Positions 18,341-26,879 of a stretch of DNA of 64,000 nucleotides are shown in pieces. Position numbers and translations under genes: made by a program. This DNA is from Arthrobacter sp. zg-Y1110. Lineage in GTDB: Bacteria > Actinomycetota > Actinomycetes > Actinomycetales > Micrococcaceae. Position 1 is the first letter of the stretch. Each line of letters begins with the position of its first letter. Below the pieces are notes generated by a model. That model was not told the origin of the DNA. It saw nothing but the letters and a program-made list of their open reading frames with translations, and did not search any database. Location: contig NZ_CP104272.1 in assembly GCF_025244865.1 (NCBI RefSeq), positions 1,674,001 through 1,738,000 of the forward strand. Reading direction: 5' to 3'.

Positions 18341-18348
18341 GTTAGGGT
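18321..18348 (+). promoter_or_regulatory. furA promoter, probably leaderless
   Basis: TTGAGG (18321-18326) and TAGGGT (18343-18348) are spaced by 16 bases. Transcription would start at or within a base or two of the furA ATG at 18356, and no ribosome site of useful strength precedes that ATG. Confidence 0.5.
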
Positions 18349-18355
18349 TTTAGAT

Positions 18356-18808
18356 ATGCAGAACGCGGCGGAAACAGCAGAAGCCCAGGCCGGAAACATC
18401 CGGTCAGCGGGGCTGAAAGCCACGTCACAGCGCGTTGCAGTGCTGGGAGCGCTGCAGCGGGAACCGCACTCCAGCGCCGACAAGGTCCTGGCTTCCGTTC
18501 GATCGGAACTGCCGGGTATTTCGGCGCAGGCCGTGTACGGCATCCTGTCCGCCTTTACCGAGGCCGGACTGGCCCGGCGGGTGGAGCCCGCCGGTTCGCC
18601 GGCACTCTACGAGTCGCGGGTGGGGGATAACCACCACCACCTGGTCTGCATCCGCTGCGGAGCCATCAGGGACGTCGACTGCGTGATCGGCCAGGCACCC
18701 TGCCTGACCCCGTCGGACGATTCCGGCTTTACCGTACTGGCTGCCGAAGTAACCTTCAGCGGCATCTGCAGCACCTGCGCCAAGCAGGCGGATTCCTCCG
18801 CCCGCTAA
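18356..18808 (+). CDS. furA: Fur-family transcriptional regulator (FurA type)
   Basis: 150-residue metal-dependent repressor. The winged helix-turn-helix covers about 20-85, with the family motif ISAQAVYGILSAFTEAGL. The dimerisation domain carries HHH (93-95), CIRC (Cys98, Cys101) and CSTC (Cys138, Cys141), so both the regulatory His cluster and a structural zinc site are intact. It resembles the FurA group that represses katG in actinobacteria, sensing iron or peroxide. katG, the usual next gene, is not here; a small repeat protein follows instead. A near-perfect palindrome over its promoter points to autoregulation. The ATG at 18356 is chosen over longer upstream reading because of that promoter. 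Confidence 0.88.
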   Translation: MQNAAETAEAQAGNIRSAGLKATSQRVAVLGALQREPHSSADKVLASVRSELPGISAQAVYGILSAFTEAGLARRVEPAGSPALYESRVGDNHHHLVCIRCGAIRDVDCVIGQAPCLTPSDDSGFTVLAAEVTFSGICSTCAKQADSSAR

Positions 18809-18932
18809 GGCGCACCACCGCCCATATAAACGGCGGGCACCAATCAACGGCGACACATCCCGGGCTGAACGCTGCCCAAAAACCTGCCGCCACGGCCCGA
18901 GTCTCACCCCAAGCGTCAACTGAGGAGACACC

Positions 18933-19235
18933 ATGACCACTTTGATCAATCGAAACACAGCGCCGGCCACCACCGAAAACGCCGCACCCCGCCCAGCCGC
19001 CACCGGCAGCACCGTTGCCCCCGCGGCCTCGCAGCCCGCTCCGGCAACCCAGCCCCGTCGCCTGGGCACCTATACCACCTGCTACGGACGCCCGCTGGGA
19101 ACCCCGCGTGCCGAGGGAACCTACGTGTCTACCGGCCGCCGGGCGCTCACCCGCCCCCGCAACCTCGGCAGCTACGTGGACACCGCCGCGCACCTCAACC
19201 GCCGCCCCCAGGGCAGCTACACCCTGCGCGGCTAG
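18933..19235 (+). CDS. Small basic protein with 17-residue G-[TS]-Y repeats
   Basis: 100 residues, not recognised. The first 40 are Ala/Pro/Thr-rich. From residue 41 the chain consists of degenerate repeats beginning R-x-x-G-[TS]-Y: RRLGTY (Gly45), RAEGTY (Gly62), RNLGSY (Gly79) and RPQGSY (Gly94), spaced 17, 17 and 15 residues. It is rich in Arg with no acidic counterweight (only four acidic residues), so it may bind nucleic acid or a surface polymer. A clear GAGGAG precedes the ATG. It lies 124 bases after furA where katG would normally be. Confidence 0.7.
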   Translation: MTTLINRNTAPATTENAAPRPAATGSTVAPAASQPAPATQPRRLGTYTTCYGRPLGTPRAEGTYVSTGRRALTRPRNLGSYVDTAAHLNRRPQGSYTLRG

Positions 19236-19321
19236 TCTCGCCGCCGCGTGCGGCAGCAGCCGATAGGATGAATGGTCGTTGTCCCGCGGGGCGAGGAAAC
19301 CAACCCCTTTGAGAGGACACC

Positions 19322-20911
19322 ATGAGCCTGATCCGGCTGCAGGACGTCAATACTTCCTTCGAGAACAAGCAGGTGCTGCGTGAAGCGTTCCTGCGGCTCG
19401 ATCCCAAGGACCGGATCGGCCTGATCGGCCGGAACGGCTCCGGCAAATCCACCATCCTGAAACTGGTCCTGGACCAGGTGCAGCCGGACTCCGGCACCGT
19501 AACCGTGGAACCGGGCGTGAAGATCGGCTACTTCTCCCAGTTCTCCGAACTGGACGGGCAGGCCAGCATTGCCGAGGTCCTGGATTCCGTCTTCACGGAA
19601 ATCAAGGACGTCGAGGCTGAGCTGGCGGGAATCGATGAAGCCATTGCAGCCGATCCCGCGGGCAAGGAAATGGATCGGCTCATCCGCCGCCAGTCGGAAC
19701 TGTTCGAAACCATGGACCGGCTCGACGGCTGGGACTACCCGCGCCGCATCGACAGCGTGCTCACCACCCTCGGCTTCACCGCCGCACACCGTGTCTGCCC
19801 GATCGACGCCCTCTCCGGCGGCTGGCGGAACCGTGCGGCACTGGCCAAGATCCTGCTGGAGCAGCCCGATGTGCTCCTGCTCGACGAACCCACCAACTAC
19901 CTGGATGTGGCCGGCGTCGAATGGCTCGAGGGCTGGTTCCGCGACTTCCGGGGAGCGGCCATCATCGTCTCGCACGACCGGAAGTTCCTCGACGCCGTCG
20001 TGACCCGCATCGTGGAGGTGGAGAACTTCCACCTGCACGAATACCCGGGAAACTTCGCGGAGTACGTGGTGCAGAAGCAGTTCCGGTTGAAGAACCTCCA
20101 GGCCCAGTTCGTCCACGAGGCCGAACTGCTGGCCTTTGAAGCCGAAGGCATTGCGGACCGCCGCGAGGCGGCCAAAGCCGGCGGGCGGCTCAGCACCCAG
20201 CTGGCCCGCATCAAGAAATCCCGTGCGCCCCGGCCCGTGGACGAAATCATTACCGGCATCTACGACGGCCTGCACGTAAAGGACGTGCTCGGCCGCGTCC
20301 GCGGCGTGTCCAAGTCGTACGGGGAAAAGGTGCTCTTCGAGGACCTGAGCTTCGAAGTGAACAAGGGGGACCGCATCGCGGTCACCGGAACCAACGGCAG
20401 CGGCAAGACCACACTGCTGCGCGTGCTCACGGGCGAAGAACAGCCCGACGCCGGCGATGTCACCTGGCCGAAGGGCCCGGCCATGGTTTCCTACAACCAG
20501 ATGCTGGCGGAACTCGACGACGCCGACACCGTCACCCACGCCGTCAACTCGCTGCCGGGATCCCTCGCCTTCAGCGCCACGAAAAAGTCCGTCAACCGGT
20601 TCCTGACCATGTTCCAGTTCTCCGAAGCGGACCTGGTGCAGAAGATCGGGAACCTTTCCGGCGGGCAGCGCGCCCGCGTCGCCATGGCCCAGTGCCTGCT
20701 GTCGGGCGCTCCCGTCCTGCTGCTGGACGAACCCACCAACCACCTGGACATGTCCAGCACACAGGTCATGGAGCGCGCCCTGCTGCATTTCCCGGGCGCC
20801 GTCATAGTGGTCAGCCATGACCGGTTCTTCACCGAAAAAATCGCTACCCGCTGGCTCGTCTTCGGTGCCGACGGAGCGAAGCCGGGGCAGGTCACCATCC
20901 GCGAAGCCTAG
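19322..20911 (+). CDS. ABC-F family ATPase
   Basis: 529 residues, two ATP-binding cassettes and no membrane segment, the ABC-F layout. Cassette 1: Walker A GRNGSGKST, signature LSGGWRNR, Walker B LLLDEPTNYLD. Cassette 2: Walker A GTNGSGKTT, signature LSGGQRAR, Walker B LLLDEPTNHLD. The linker between them (about 230-310) is basic and helical, the element that reaches the ribosomal peptidyl-transfer centre in this family. Members act on translating ribosomes; this one looks like a housekeeping type. RBS GAGAGGA precedes the ATG. Confidence 0.88.
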   Translation: MSLIRLQDVNTSFENKQVLREAFLRLDPKDRIGLIGRNGSGKSTILKLVLDQVQPDSGTVTVEPGVKIGYFSQFSELDGQASIAEVLDSVFTEIKDVEAELAGIDEAIAADPAGKEMDRLIRRQSELFETMDRLDGWDYPRRIDSVLTTLGFTAAHRVCPIDALSGGWRNRAALAKILLEQPDVLLLDEPTNYLDVAGVEWLEGWFRDFRGAAIIVSHDRKFLDAVVTRIVEVENFHLHEYPGNFAEYVVQKQFRLKNLQAQFVHEAELLAFEAEGIADRREAAKAGGRLSTQLARIKKSRAPRPVDEIITGIYDGLHVKDVLGRVRGVSKSYGEKVLFEDLSFEVNKGDRIAVTGTNGSGKTTLLRVLTGEEQPDAGDVTWPKGPAMVSYNQMLAELDDADTVTHAVNSLPGSLAFSATKKSVNRFLTMFQFSEADLVQKIGNLSGGQRARVAMAQCLLSGAPVLLLDEPTNHLDMSSTQVMERALLHFPGAVIVVSHDRFFTEKIATRWLVFGADGAKPGQVTIREA

Positions 20912-20974
20912 GGAGCCGACACGAATTCGGCGCGGCGTCTGTCGGGGTGCCCGATGCGCCGCTAATGTCGGGGG

Positions 20975-22279
20975 GTGTTTGACGGACCCAGCCTTGTCTT
21001 CTTCGCAGCCGGCCTAGCAGTCTTCCTTGCAGCCGTGCTGCCCAAGGCGCTGCGCAATGTTCCGGTTTCCATGCCCATGGTGTTCCTTGGTGCGGGAATC
21101 CTGGCGTTCAGCCTCCTGAAGGACCTGCCGGACCCGGATCCGCTGCGCTATGGAGAATTCACCACGCACCTGACCGAGGTGTGCGTGATCATTTCCCTGA
21201 TGGGCGCAGGACTGGCACTGGACCGCCCGGTCGGCTGGCGGCGGTGGTCCACCACCTGGCGGATGCTGGGCATTGCCATGCCGCTGAGCCTGCTGGGCCT
21301 GACCCTGCTAAACCTTTGGGTCCTCGGAGTCGGCCTGGCAGCTGCCATCCTGTTGGCCGCAGCGCTGGCCCCGACCGATCCGGTGCTGGCCTCCGAGGTC
21401 CAGGTGGGCGAACCCGCCGACGACGAGGAAGAGGACTCGGAAGGCGAAGCCGAGGACGAGGTCCGCTTCGGACTGACGTCCGAAGCCGGGCTGAACGACG
21501 GCCTGGCGTTCCCGTTTGTCTACCTCGCCATCGGCATGAGCCTGGTGGGGACGGCGCCGTCCGACTGGTTCCCGCACTGGATCGCCGTGGACGTCTGCTG
21601 GCGGATAGGTATGGGCGTCCTCCTTGGCTTCTTCGTTGGCAAGCTCCTGAGCCGGCTCTTCTTCTCCGCACGGTTGGAAAGCATCCGCCTCTCCAACCAC
21701 TCTGAAGGCTTCGTGGCCCTGGCGGCCACCTTCCTGGCCTACGGAATCACCGAAATGCTCGACGGCTACGGTTTCGTTGCCGTCTTCGTCTGTGCAGTCA
21801 CCATCCGGGCCGCTGAACGTACCCACGGCTACCACCGGGTGCTGCACAGCTACGTGGAGCAGCTGGAGCGGCTGCTGACCGTAGTCCTGCTGCTGCTCCT
21901 CGGCGGCGCCATTGCCCGCGGACTGCTCTCGGACATCGGCTGGCGCGAGGTGGCAGTGGCCGCCGCGTTCCTCCTCGTCGTCCGGCCCCTCGCCGGCTGG
22001 CTGGGTCTGCTGGGCGGCCGGCCCGGCCCCCGCGAGCGGATGGCCATCGCCTTCTTCGGCGTCCGCGGGATCGGCTCCCTGTATTACCTCGGTTACGCAC
22101 TGGGCAAGGGGAACTTCGACGGCGCGGAGCAGCTGTGGGGGCTGCTCGGCCTGGTGGTGGCCTCCTCCGTCGTGCTGCACGGGATCACGGCGGCACCGGT
22201 GATCAACCGGCTGGACCGGATCCGCCGGAAGACGGCCATGGAACGCTTCGGCGAGGAACGGCCGGATACGGCGGTCTGA
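20975..22279 (+). CDS. Cation:proton antiporter, CPA1/NhaP type
   Basis: 434 residues, about 12 membrane helices. Signatures: ALAPTDPVLASEVQVG, SEAGLNDGLAFPFVYLA (the ND pair holds the ion-binding aspartate) and FFGVRGIGSLYYLGYA. Between the first two lies a very acidic loop of about 15 residues (EPADDEEEDSEGEAEDE), which is unusual and may sense cations or pH. The start is a GTG at 20975. It is the second CPA1-like antiporter in the window. Confidence 0.85.
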   Translation: MFDGPSLVFFAAGLAVFLAAVLPKALRNVPVSMPMVFLGAGILAFSLLKDLPDPDPLRYGEFTTHLTEVCVIISLMGAGLALDRPVGWRRWSTTWRMLGIAMPLSLLGLTLLNLWVLGVGLAAAILLAAALAPTDPVLASEVQVGEPADDEEEDSEGEAEDEVRFGLTSEAGLNDGLAFPFVYLAIGMSLVGTAPSDWFPHWIAVDVCWRIGMGVLLGFFVGKLLSRLFFSARLESIRLSNHSEGFVALAATFLAYGITEMLDGYGFVAVFVCAVTIRAAERTHGYHRVLHSYVEQLERLLTVVLLLLLGGAIARGLLSDIGWREVAVAAAFLLVVRPLAGWLGLLGGRPGPRERMAIAFFGVRGIGSLYYLGYALGKGNFDGAEQLWGLLGLVVASSVVLHGITAAPVINRLDRIRRKTAMERFGEERPDTAV

Positions 22280-22327
22280 CCCGCACCTGCTCTTTCCGCC
22301 CGGCCGGGGCGCTGTTAGCTTGGCGCC

Positions 22328-23062
22328 ATGGGTACCCCCGTCCTCGGCACGGAGGATCCCTGGCCCGCGGGACTCAGGGTGACGCCGCCGATACTGATGG
22401 CCCAGACCTGGGCCGGCACCGTTTTCCTCCACTGGCGCATTCCCGCGTCTGCTGCCGCACCGTACATGCCGCCCGGCGTCGAACCTGATGTCTTCCACGG
22501 TTCCACCTGGGTGGGGCTGGTGGGGTTCCTGGCGCGGGAAACCCGCTTGTTCGGGCGGGTTCCCGTTCCGTACTTCGGGTCCTTCACCGAAATCAACGTG
22601 CGCCTGTATTCACGCGGCCCGGACGGCAGCCGCGGGGTGCTCTTCCTGACCCTGGACGCCTCACGGCTGGTTCCGGTCCTCGTTGCCCGCGCCCTGCACA
22701 TCCCGTATGTCTGGTCCGGCTGCCGGCCCGCGCGTTCCGGCCGGGAGCCGGGGTACGACGTCGAGCGGTTCGGGAAACAGCCCCGCTCGTCCTTCGCCGT
22801 GGTTCCGGACTATGCCCGGCAGGCGGACGATGACTTGTCCTTGCTGCTCACTGCGCGGTTCGGCCTACATGCGGTCTTCGCCGGCAGGACGGTGTTCATT
22901 CCCAACTCCCACCGGCCCTGGCCGTTGTATCCGGCCCGGCTGACGCACTTCCACGATGAACTGGTGTCTGCGGCCGGGCTTCCCGTCGAAGGGCCGCCGG
23001 ACACGGTGCATTACTCACCCGGTGTGCGCACCTTGTTCGGCCGTCCGCGACGGATTGCCTGA
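22328..23062 (+). CDS. DUF2071 (YqjF-like) protein
   Basis: 244 residues matching the DUF2071/YqjF family: MAQTWAGTVFLHWRIP near the start, then GLVGFLARETRLFGRVPVPYFG and FTEINVRLY, which are the conserved core. The biochemical function of the family is unknown. The ATG at 22328 follows the upstream antiporter by 48 bases. Its last 48 bases overlap the convergent SRPBCC gene. Confidence 0.78.
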   Translation: MGTPVLGTEDPWPAGLRVTPPILMAQTWAGTVFLHWRIPASAAAPYMPPGVEPDVFHGSTWVGLVGFLARETRLFGRVPVPYFGSFTEINVRLYSRGPDGSRGVLFLTLDASRLVPVLVARALHIPYVWSGCRPARSGREPGYDVERFGKQPRSSFAVVPDYARQADDDLSLLLTARFGLHAVFAGRTVFIPNSHRPWPLYPARLTHFHDELVSAAGLPVEGPPDTVHYSPGVRTLFGRPRRIA

Positions 23063-23572
23063 GCCGGCCAGTTCCCTGCGCAGGCCGCGTTCGCCCTGCC
23101 GCATCAGCAGCGAGTGGGCTGCGGTGAAGACCGGCCGCGCCACGGGCGTGAGCAGGCGCATCCAGCGCCGGGTGGGGCGGACCTGCCAGTCGATGTCCAT
23201 CCGGGTCTGCGCCGCGTCACCGGGGGCGATCCCGGGGGTGTCCGCCGGCACGGGGAACAGGCGGATCCGGCCGGTGCCCGCCAGGTCTCCGCCGGCGTCG
23301 AACTCTATGATCCGTGGCTGGACTGCGGTGGTCGGGTGGATGGTGATGGACAGGTGGTAGCCCAGGGCTGCACGGAAGCGCAGTCGGACGGTAGTGGCCA
23401 GCAGTTCCGACGTCGGGTCTGAAGCGGCGTCCGGATCGGTGGCGAGGTCCTGGAGCGTGCAGCCGGGCCACCAGCGCGGCCAGCTCATGTCCGGGCTGGC
23501 CACGGTCTCCCACACCGCCTCGGGGGTCGCGTCGAGCAGCCAGCTGGAAGGGAGGATGTAGAGACCGGGCAT
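23015..23572 (-). CDS. SRPBCC-family (polyketide cyclase/START-like) protein
   Basis: 185 residues with the SRPBCC helix-grip fold pattern: an N-terminal strand and helix (PSSWLLDATPEAVWETVASPD), a run of strands through FRAALGYHLSITIHP, and a long C-terminal helix (MRLLTPVARPVFTAAHSLLM). Such proteins bind hydrophobic ligands in a cavity; the ligand here is unknown. ATG start at 23572 with a weak ribosome site. It overlaps the 3' end of DUF2071. Confidence 0.72.
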   Translation of the reverse strand: MPGLYILPSSWLLDATPEAVWETVASPDMSWPRWWPGCTLQDLATDPDAASDPTSELLATTVRLRFRAALGYHLSITIHPTTAVQPRIIEFDAGGDLAGTGRIRLFPVPADTPGIAPGDAAQTRMDIDWQVRPTRRWMRLLTPVARPVFTAAHSLLMRQGERGLRRELAGSGNPSRTAEQGAHTG

Positions 23573-23724
23573 AACTTCAGCATGCCATCCGGGATCCGGC
23601 GGGCTGAAACCGGTGCCGTGGCGAAACCGACTCGTGCCGGGCAGGCTCGTGCCGGGACCGATGCTTCGGTCCCGGCACGGTGTCCGGTGTTATCGATCCT
23701 TTGCTGACCCAGTCCTTGCGGAAC

Positions 23725-26043
23725 CTAGCGGGTGTAGGCCCGGGGCAGGTCGAAGCCCCGCTCCTCCATTACTGCGCGCAGCCGGGTGGGGTAGTCGGTG
23801 ATGATTCCGTCCACGCCCAGGTCAATGAGCCGGTGCATGTCTGCCACCTCATTGACGGTCCAGGGAATGACCGGCATGCCGAGGGCGTGTGCGTCGGCAA
23901 TCATTTCGGCCGTGACCGTGGTGAAGATGGGGGAGAGCACGTCGTAGCCCTGGGCATGGGCGGCGCGGACAACGGACCCGCCGAAGTCATCAATATCGAT
24001 TCCGCCCAGCTGCGGGGCTGCGCCCGGCTGGCCTACGCCGAGGTCCTCCGGCGTGCTGGCCAAAGCCACCCGCGTCAGTTCCGGGGCGATCCGCTCGAGC
24101 AGGTTCAGGGTGGACCAGTCAAAGGACTGGATGGTGGTGCGGCGCTCGCGGTTCGCATCGCGGACCACGTCCACCACCGCCTCGGTCAGGGCGACACTGC
24201 GCGGCCCGCCGGCCTGGCCCTCCTCGACCTTGGTTTCGACATTGAACTGGATTTTGCGGGCACCGTACTCCCGGGCGAGGCGATAGACATCGCTCAGCTC
24301 CGCAATCCGGTTGCCCTCCGCGACATCCTGCTCCGGGTACCCCGGCAACTGCTGGTAGCCGCAGTTCAGGGTCTGGAGCTGCAAGAGGCTCAATTCCGCT
24401 ACGCGGTCGCCCACGTAGGGGAATTCCGGATCCCCGGAAGTGGCAGGAGCCGTATCGGCGCACTTCGTGGTCAGGATGATGTCGTCATGCCAGACAATCA
24501 CCCGGCCGTCCTCGGTCAGGTGCGTGTCCAGTTCCAGTGTGGTGACGCCCAGTTCCAATGCGTGTGCGAAGGCCGCCAGGGATTCTTCGGTTACTTCGCC
24601 GCGTCCGCCGCGGTGCGCCTGGAGGTTAAAGTCCCGTTCCGTGCCGGAACGCATCACCGAAACCATGACCTCGAAGATCCGGGTGTTCTCATAAACGCCC
24701 GTCAGCATCTCGGCGCCGGGTCCCATGGCAGTCAGGGGAACGTCGTCGCCCGTATGGCCGCCGGTGGTCCAATCGATCTGGTACTGCTGGTCGGAGTTGG
24801 CGACGTCGAATGGTCCTTCCTGCACCGGGCTCTCCGGGTTGGAATCATCACCCAGCGGTTCGATGGCCATACCGCCGGTCTGGTGGTCGCCCACCGTGAT
24901 CAGCAGGGTGTTCCCATCCTGCTCGGCGAACTCCTTGGCCAGGGCGACGGAGTTGTCGAACTGAATGCCGGACTCGATGGTCAGCGCCCCGTTATTGACA
25001 TGGCTCATGGCGTCGATGCCCTCTTCCTCCACCATGAGGAAGAAGCCGTTGTCATCCTGGTTGTTGTTCAGGACGTCAATGGCTTTCCGGGTCATTTCGG
25101 TCAGCGGAACCGTGGGCTCGTAAGAGTCTTCAACGTCGTCTCCGTATTGGAACATTTCCTCGTTGGCGAAGAGCCCGAGGAGCATGTCACCCTCTGCTGC
25201 CTGCAGGCCGGGCAGGTCCCAGACGTACTCGTAGCCCAGGTCCTGGGCCTCTTCCACCAGGTTGCCCTCGGTACCGGCACTTTCCTCGGATTCGTCCTCT
25301 GCAGGATTGTCGGGGTACCTGCCCGGGGTGCCCGCCGGGTACCAGTAATCCTCGCCGCCGCCCAGGATCACCTCCGGGTGGGAACTGCGCAGGTATTGGG
25401 CTGCGATGGCGCTCTGCTCATCCCGGTCCAATACGTGCGAGCCGAAAGCGGCCGGAGTTGCATCCGTCACCTGGGCGGTGGTGACCAGCCCGGAGGACTT
25501 TCCGAGCCGCTCGGCGATTTCCAGTGCCGAGGTCACGGGCTGCTGTTCCAGGTCCACACCGATGGCGCCGTTGTAGGTTTTCACCCCGGTGGCCATGGAC
25601 GTGGCAGCGGCGGCCGAGTCGGTGATGAAGGTGCCGGGATCCGCGGAGTTGGTGTGGACCCGGCCCACCTCGGGCAGTGAATCCATGGCCAGTTCCCCGG
25701 TCAGGCCAACCGAGGCCAGCCGGATGGCGTCGCGTTGCGCCGTTCCCATCCCGTCGCCGACCATCAGGATTACGTTGACGGCGTCGTCGTTACCGTGTCC
25801 GCCGCCGTCTGTCGGCGTCGGGGTCGGTGATGGTGCTCCCGTATGGGTCGGTGATGGTGTTCCGGTGGGCGACGGGGTGGAGGTGGGAGTGGGTGTGGGT
25901 GTGGAAGTCTTCGTGGGTCCGGGGGAGCCGGTGGGATGGCCGTTCCCGCCGCCTACGCCCGGAAGTCCGGTACCTACGCCGCATCCCGCCAGGACGCAGA
26001 TACCCAATATCGCCGTCGATAGTGTCTTAGCCGTCTTCTTCAT
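23725..26043 (-). CDS. Lipoprotein fusing alkaline phosphatase and glycerophosphodiester phosphodiesterase
   Basis: 772 residues. A lipobox LAGC (Cys21) after a basic, hydrophobic leader marks a surface lipoprotein. Residues 37-80 are a Pro/Thr/Ser linker. Residues about 88-460 form an alkaline phosphatase: metal-binding Asp97 in MVGDGMG, nucleophile Ser143 in TDSAAAATSM, then VEEEGIDAMSH, GDHQTGG and GGHTGDDVPL for the metal sites. Residues about 478-765 form a GDPD domain with HRGGRGEV, LELDTHLTEDG and VIVWHDD. GDPD would release glycerol-3-phosphate from phosphodiesters and the phosphatase would free phosphate, so the two activities make a two-step salvage pathway. The ATG at 26043 follows AGGGG; longer upstream reading lacks the signal peptide at its end. 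The canonical PEN after HRG is replaced by VTEES. Confidence 0.9.
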   Translation of the reverse strand: MKKTAKTLSTAILGICVLAGCGVGTGLPGVGGGNGHPTGSPGPTKTSTPTPTPTSTPSPTGTPSPTHTGAPSPTPTPTDGGGHGNDDAVNVILMVGDGMGTAQRDAIRLASVGLTGELAMDSLPEVGRVHTNSADPGTFITDSAAAATSMATGVKTYNGAIGVDLEQQPVTSALEIAERLGKSSGLVTTAQVTDATPAAFGSHVLDRDEQSAIAAQYLRSSHPEVILGGGEDYWYPAGTPGRYPDNPAEDESEESAGTEGNLVEEAQDLGYEYVWDLPGLQAAEGDMLLGLFANEEMFQYGDDVEDSYEPTVPLTEMTRKAIDVLNNNQDDNGFFLMVEEEGIDAMSHVNNGALTIESGIQFDNSVALAKEFAEQDGNTLLITVGDHQTGGMAIEPLGDDSNPESPVQEGPFDVANSDQQYQIDWTTGGHTGDDVPLTAMGPGAEMLTGVYENTRIFEVMVSVMRSGTERDFNLQAHRGGRGEVTEESLAAFAHALELGVTTLELDTHLTEDGRVIVWHDDIILTTKCADTAPATSGDPEFPYVGDRVAELSLLQLQTLNCGYQQLPGYPEQDVAEGNRIAELSDVYRLAREYGARKIQFNVETKVEEGQAGGPRSVALTEAVVDVVRDANRERRTTIQSFDWSTLNLLERIAPELTRVALASTPEDLGVGQPGAAPQLGGIDIDDFGGSVVRAAHAQGYDVLSPIFTTVTAEMIADAHALGMPVIPWTVNEVADMHRLIDLGVDGIITDYPTRLRAVMEERGFDLPRAYTR

Positions 26044-26155
26044 GTGGTTTCCCCTGCGAGTGCCTAGCGATGGTTCCCCCTGACGCGTGCCAGACTTCGT
26101 GCGCGCGAGGGGAGAGTCAACCGCAGGAACCAATAAAGGTTCCGGGCCGCCGGGG

Positions 26156-26776
26156 TTACTCGAAGGGTGTCGGGTCTCCGGTTCCGCGCCGTACGATTTC
26201 GGGCGAGTCACCGGAGAAATCGATGACTGTTGTGGGCTCCGGGCCGCAGAACCCGGAATCGATGACGGCGTCCACCTGGTGGTCCAGGCGCTCCTTGATT
26301 TCCCAGCCCTGGGTCATGGGATCCTCATCGCCGGGCAGCAGCAGTGTGCTGGAGAGCAGCGGTTCGCCGAGGCCTTCCAGAATCGACTGCACCACCGTAT
26401 TGTCCGGGATGCGCACGCCGACGGTCCGCTTCTTGGGCTGGAGCAGCCACTTGGGCACTTCTTTCACCGCCGGCAGGATGAAGGTATAGCTTCCGGGGGT
26501 GGCGGCTTTGATGCTGCGGAACACCGAGTTGTCCAGCTGCACGAACTGGCCCAGCTGCGCGAAGTTACGGCAGACCAGGGTGAAGTGGTGCTTATCGTCC
26601 AGCTGGCGGATCTGGCGGATGCGTTCCAGTCCCTCCCGGTTGCCCAGCTGCACTCCCAGTGCATAGCAGGAGTCGGTGGGGTAGGCGATCAACCCGCCGG
26701 ATTCGAGCAGGTTCACAATCTGGCCGATGGCCCTGGGCTGCGGGTTTTCCGGGTGTACGTCAAAGTATCTGGCCAT
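26156..26776 (-). CDS. YciO/YrdC/Sua5-family RNA-modification-type protein
   Basis: 206 residues, the full YrdC fold: LIAYPTDSCYALGVQLG, the nucleotide-binding strand ATPGSYTFILPA, and KKRTVGVRIPD with the conserved Lys/Arg pair. The family contains L-threonylcarbamoyladenylate synthase; the features here are closer to the YciO branch, whose in vivo role is less clear. I chose ATG 26776 over GTG 26782; both have poor ribosome sites. The TsaBD partners are not in the window. Confidence 0.85.
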   Translation of the reverse strand: MARYFDVHPENPQPRAIGQIVNLLESGGLIAYPTDSCYALGVQLGNREGLERIRQIRQLDDKHHFTLVCRNFAQLGQFVQLDNSVFRSIKAATPGSYTFILPAVKEVPKWLLQPKKRTVGVRIPDNTVVQSILEGLGEPLLSSTLLLPGDEDPMTQGWEIKERLDHQVDAVIDSGFCGPEPTTVIDFSGDSPEIVRRGTGDPTPFE

Positions 26777-26879
26777 CCCCACAGCCTACCGGTGGCCGTC
26801 GCTGACGGGGACTGGCCGGGTCCGGGCACCGGCGAGCGCCGGGGATCTTCCGCGAGCGCCGGCCGGCTATGCACCCCGG

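Noticed and set aside
23680..25680. A 666-codon plus-strand frame opposite the phosphatase/phosphodiesterase gene
   Set aside because: It mirrors codon-third-position G/C bias of the real gene on the other strand; no domain, no ribosome site.
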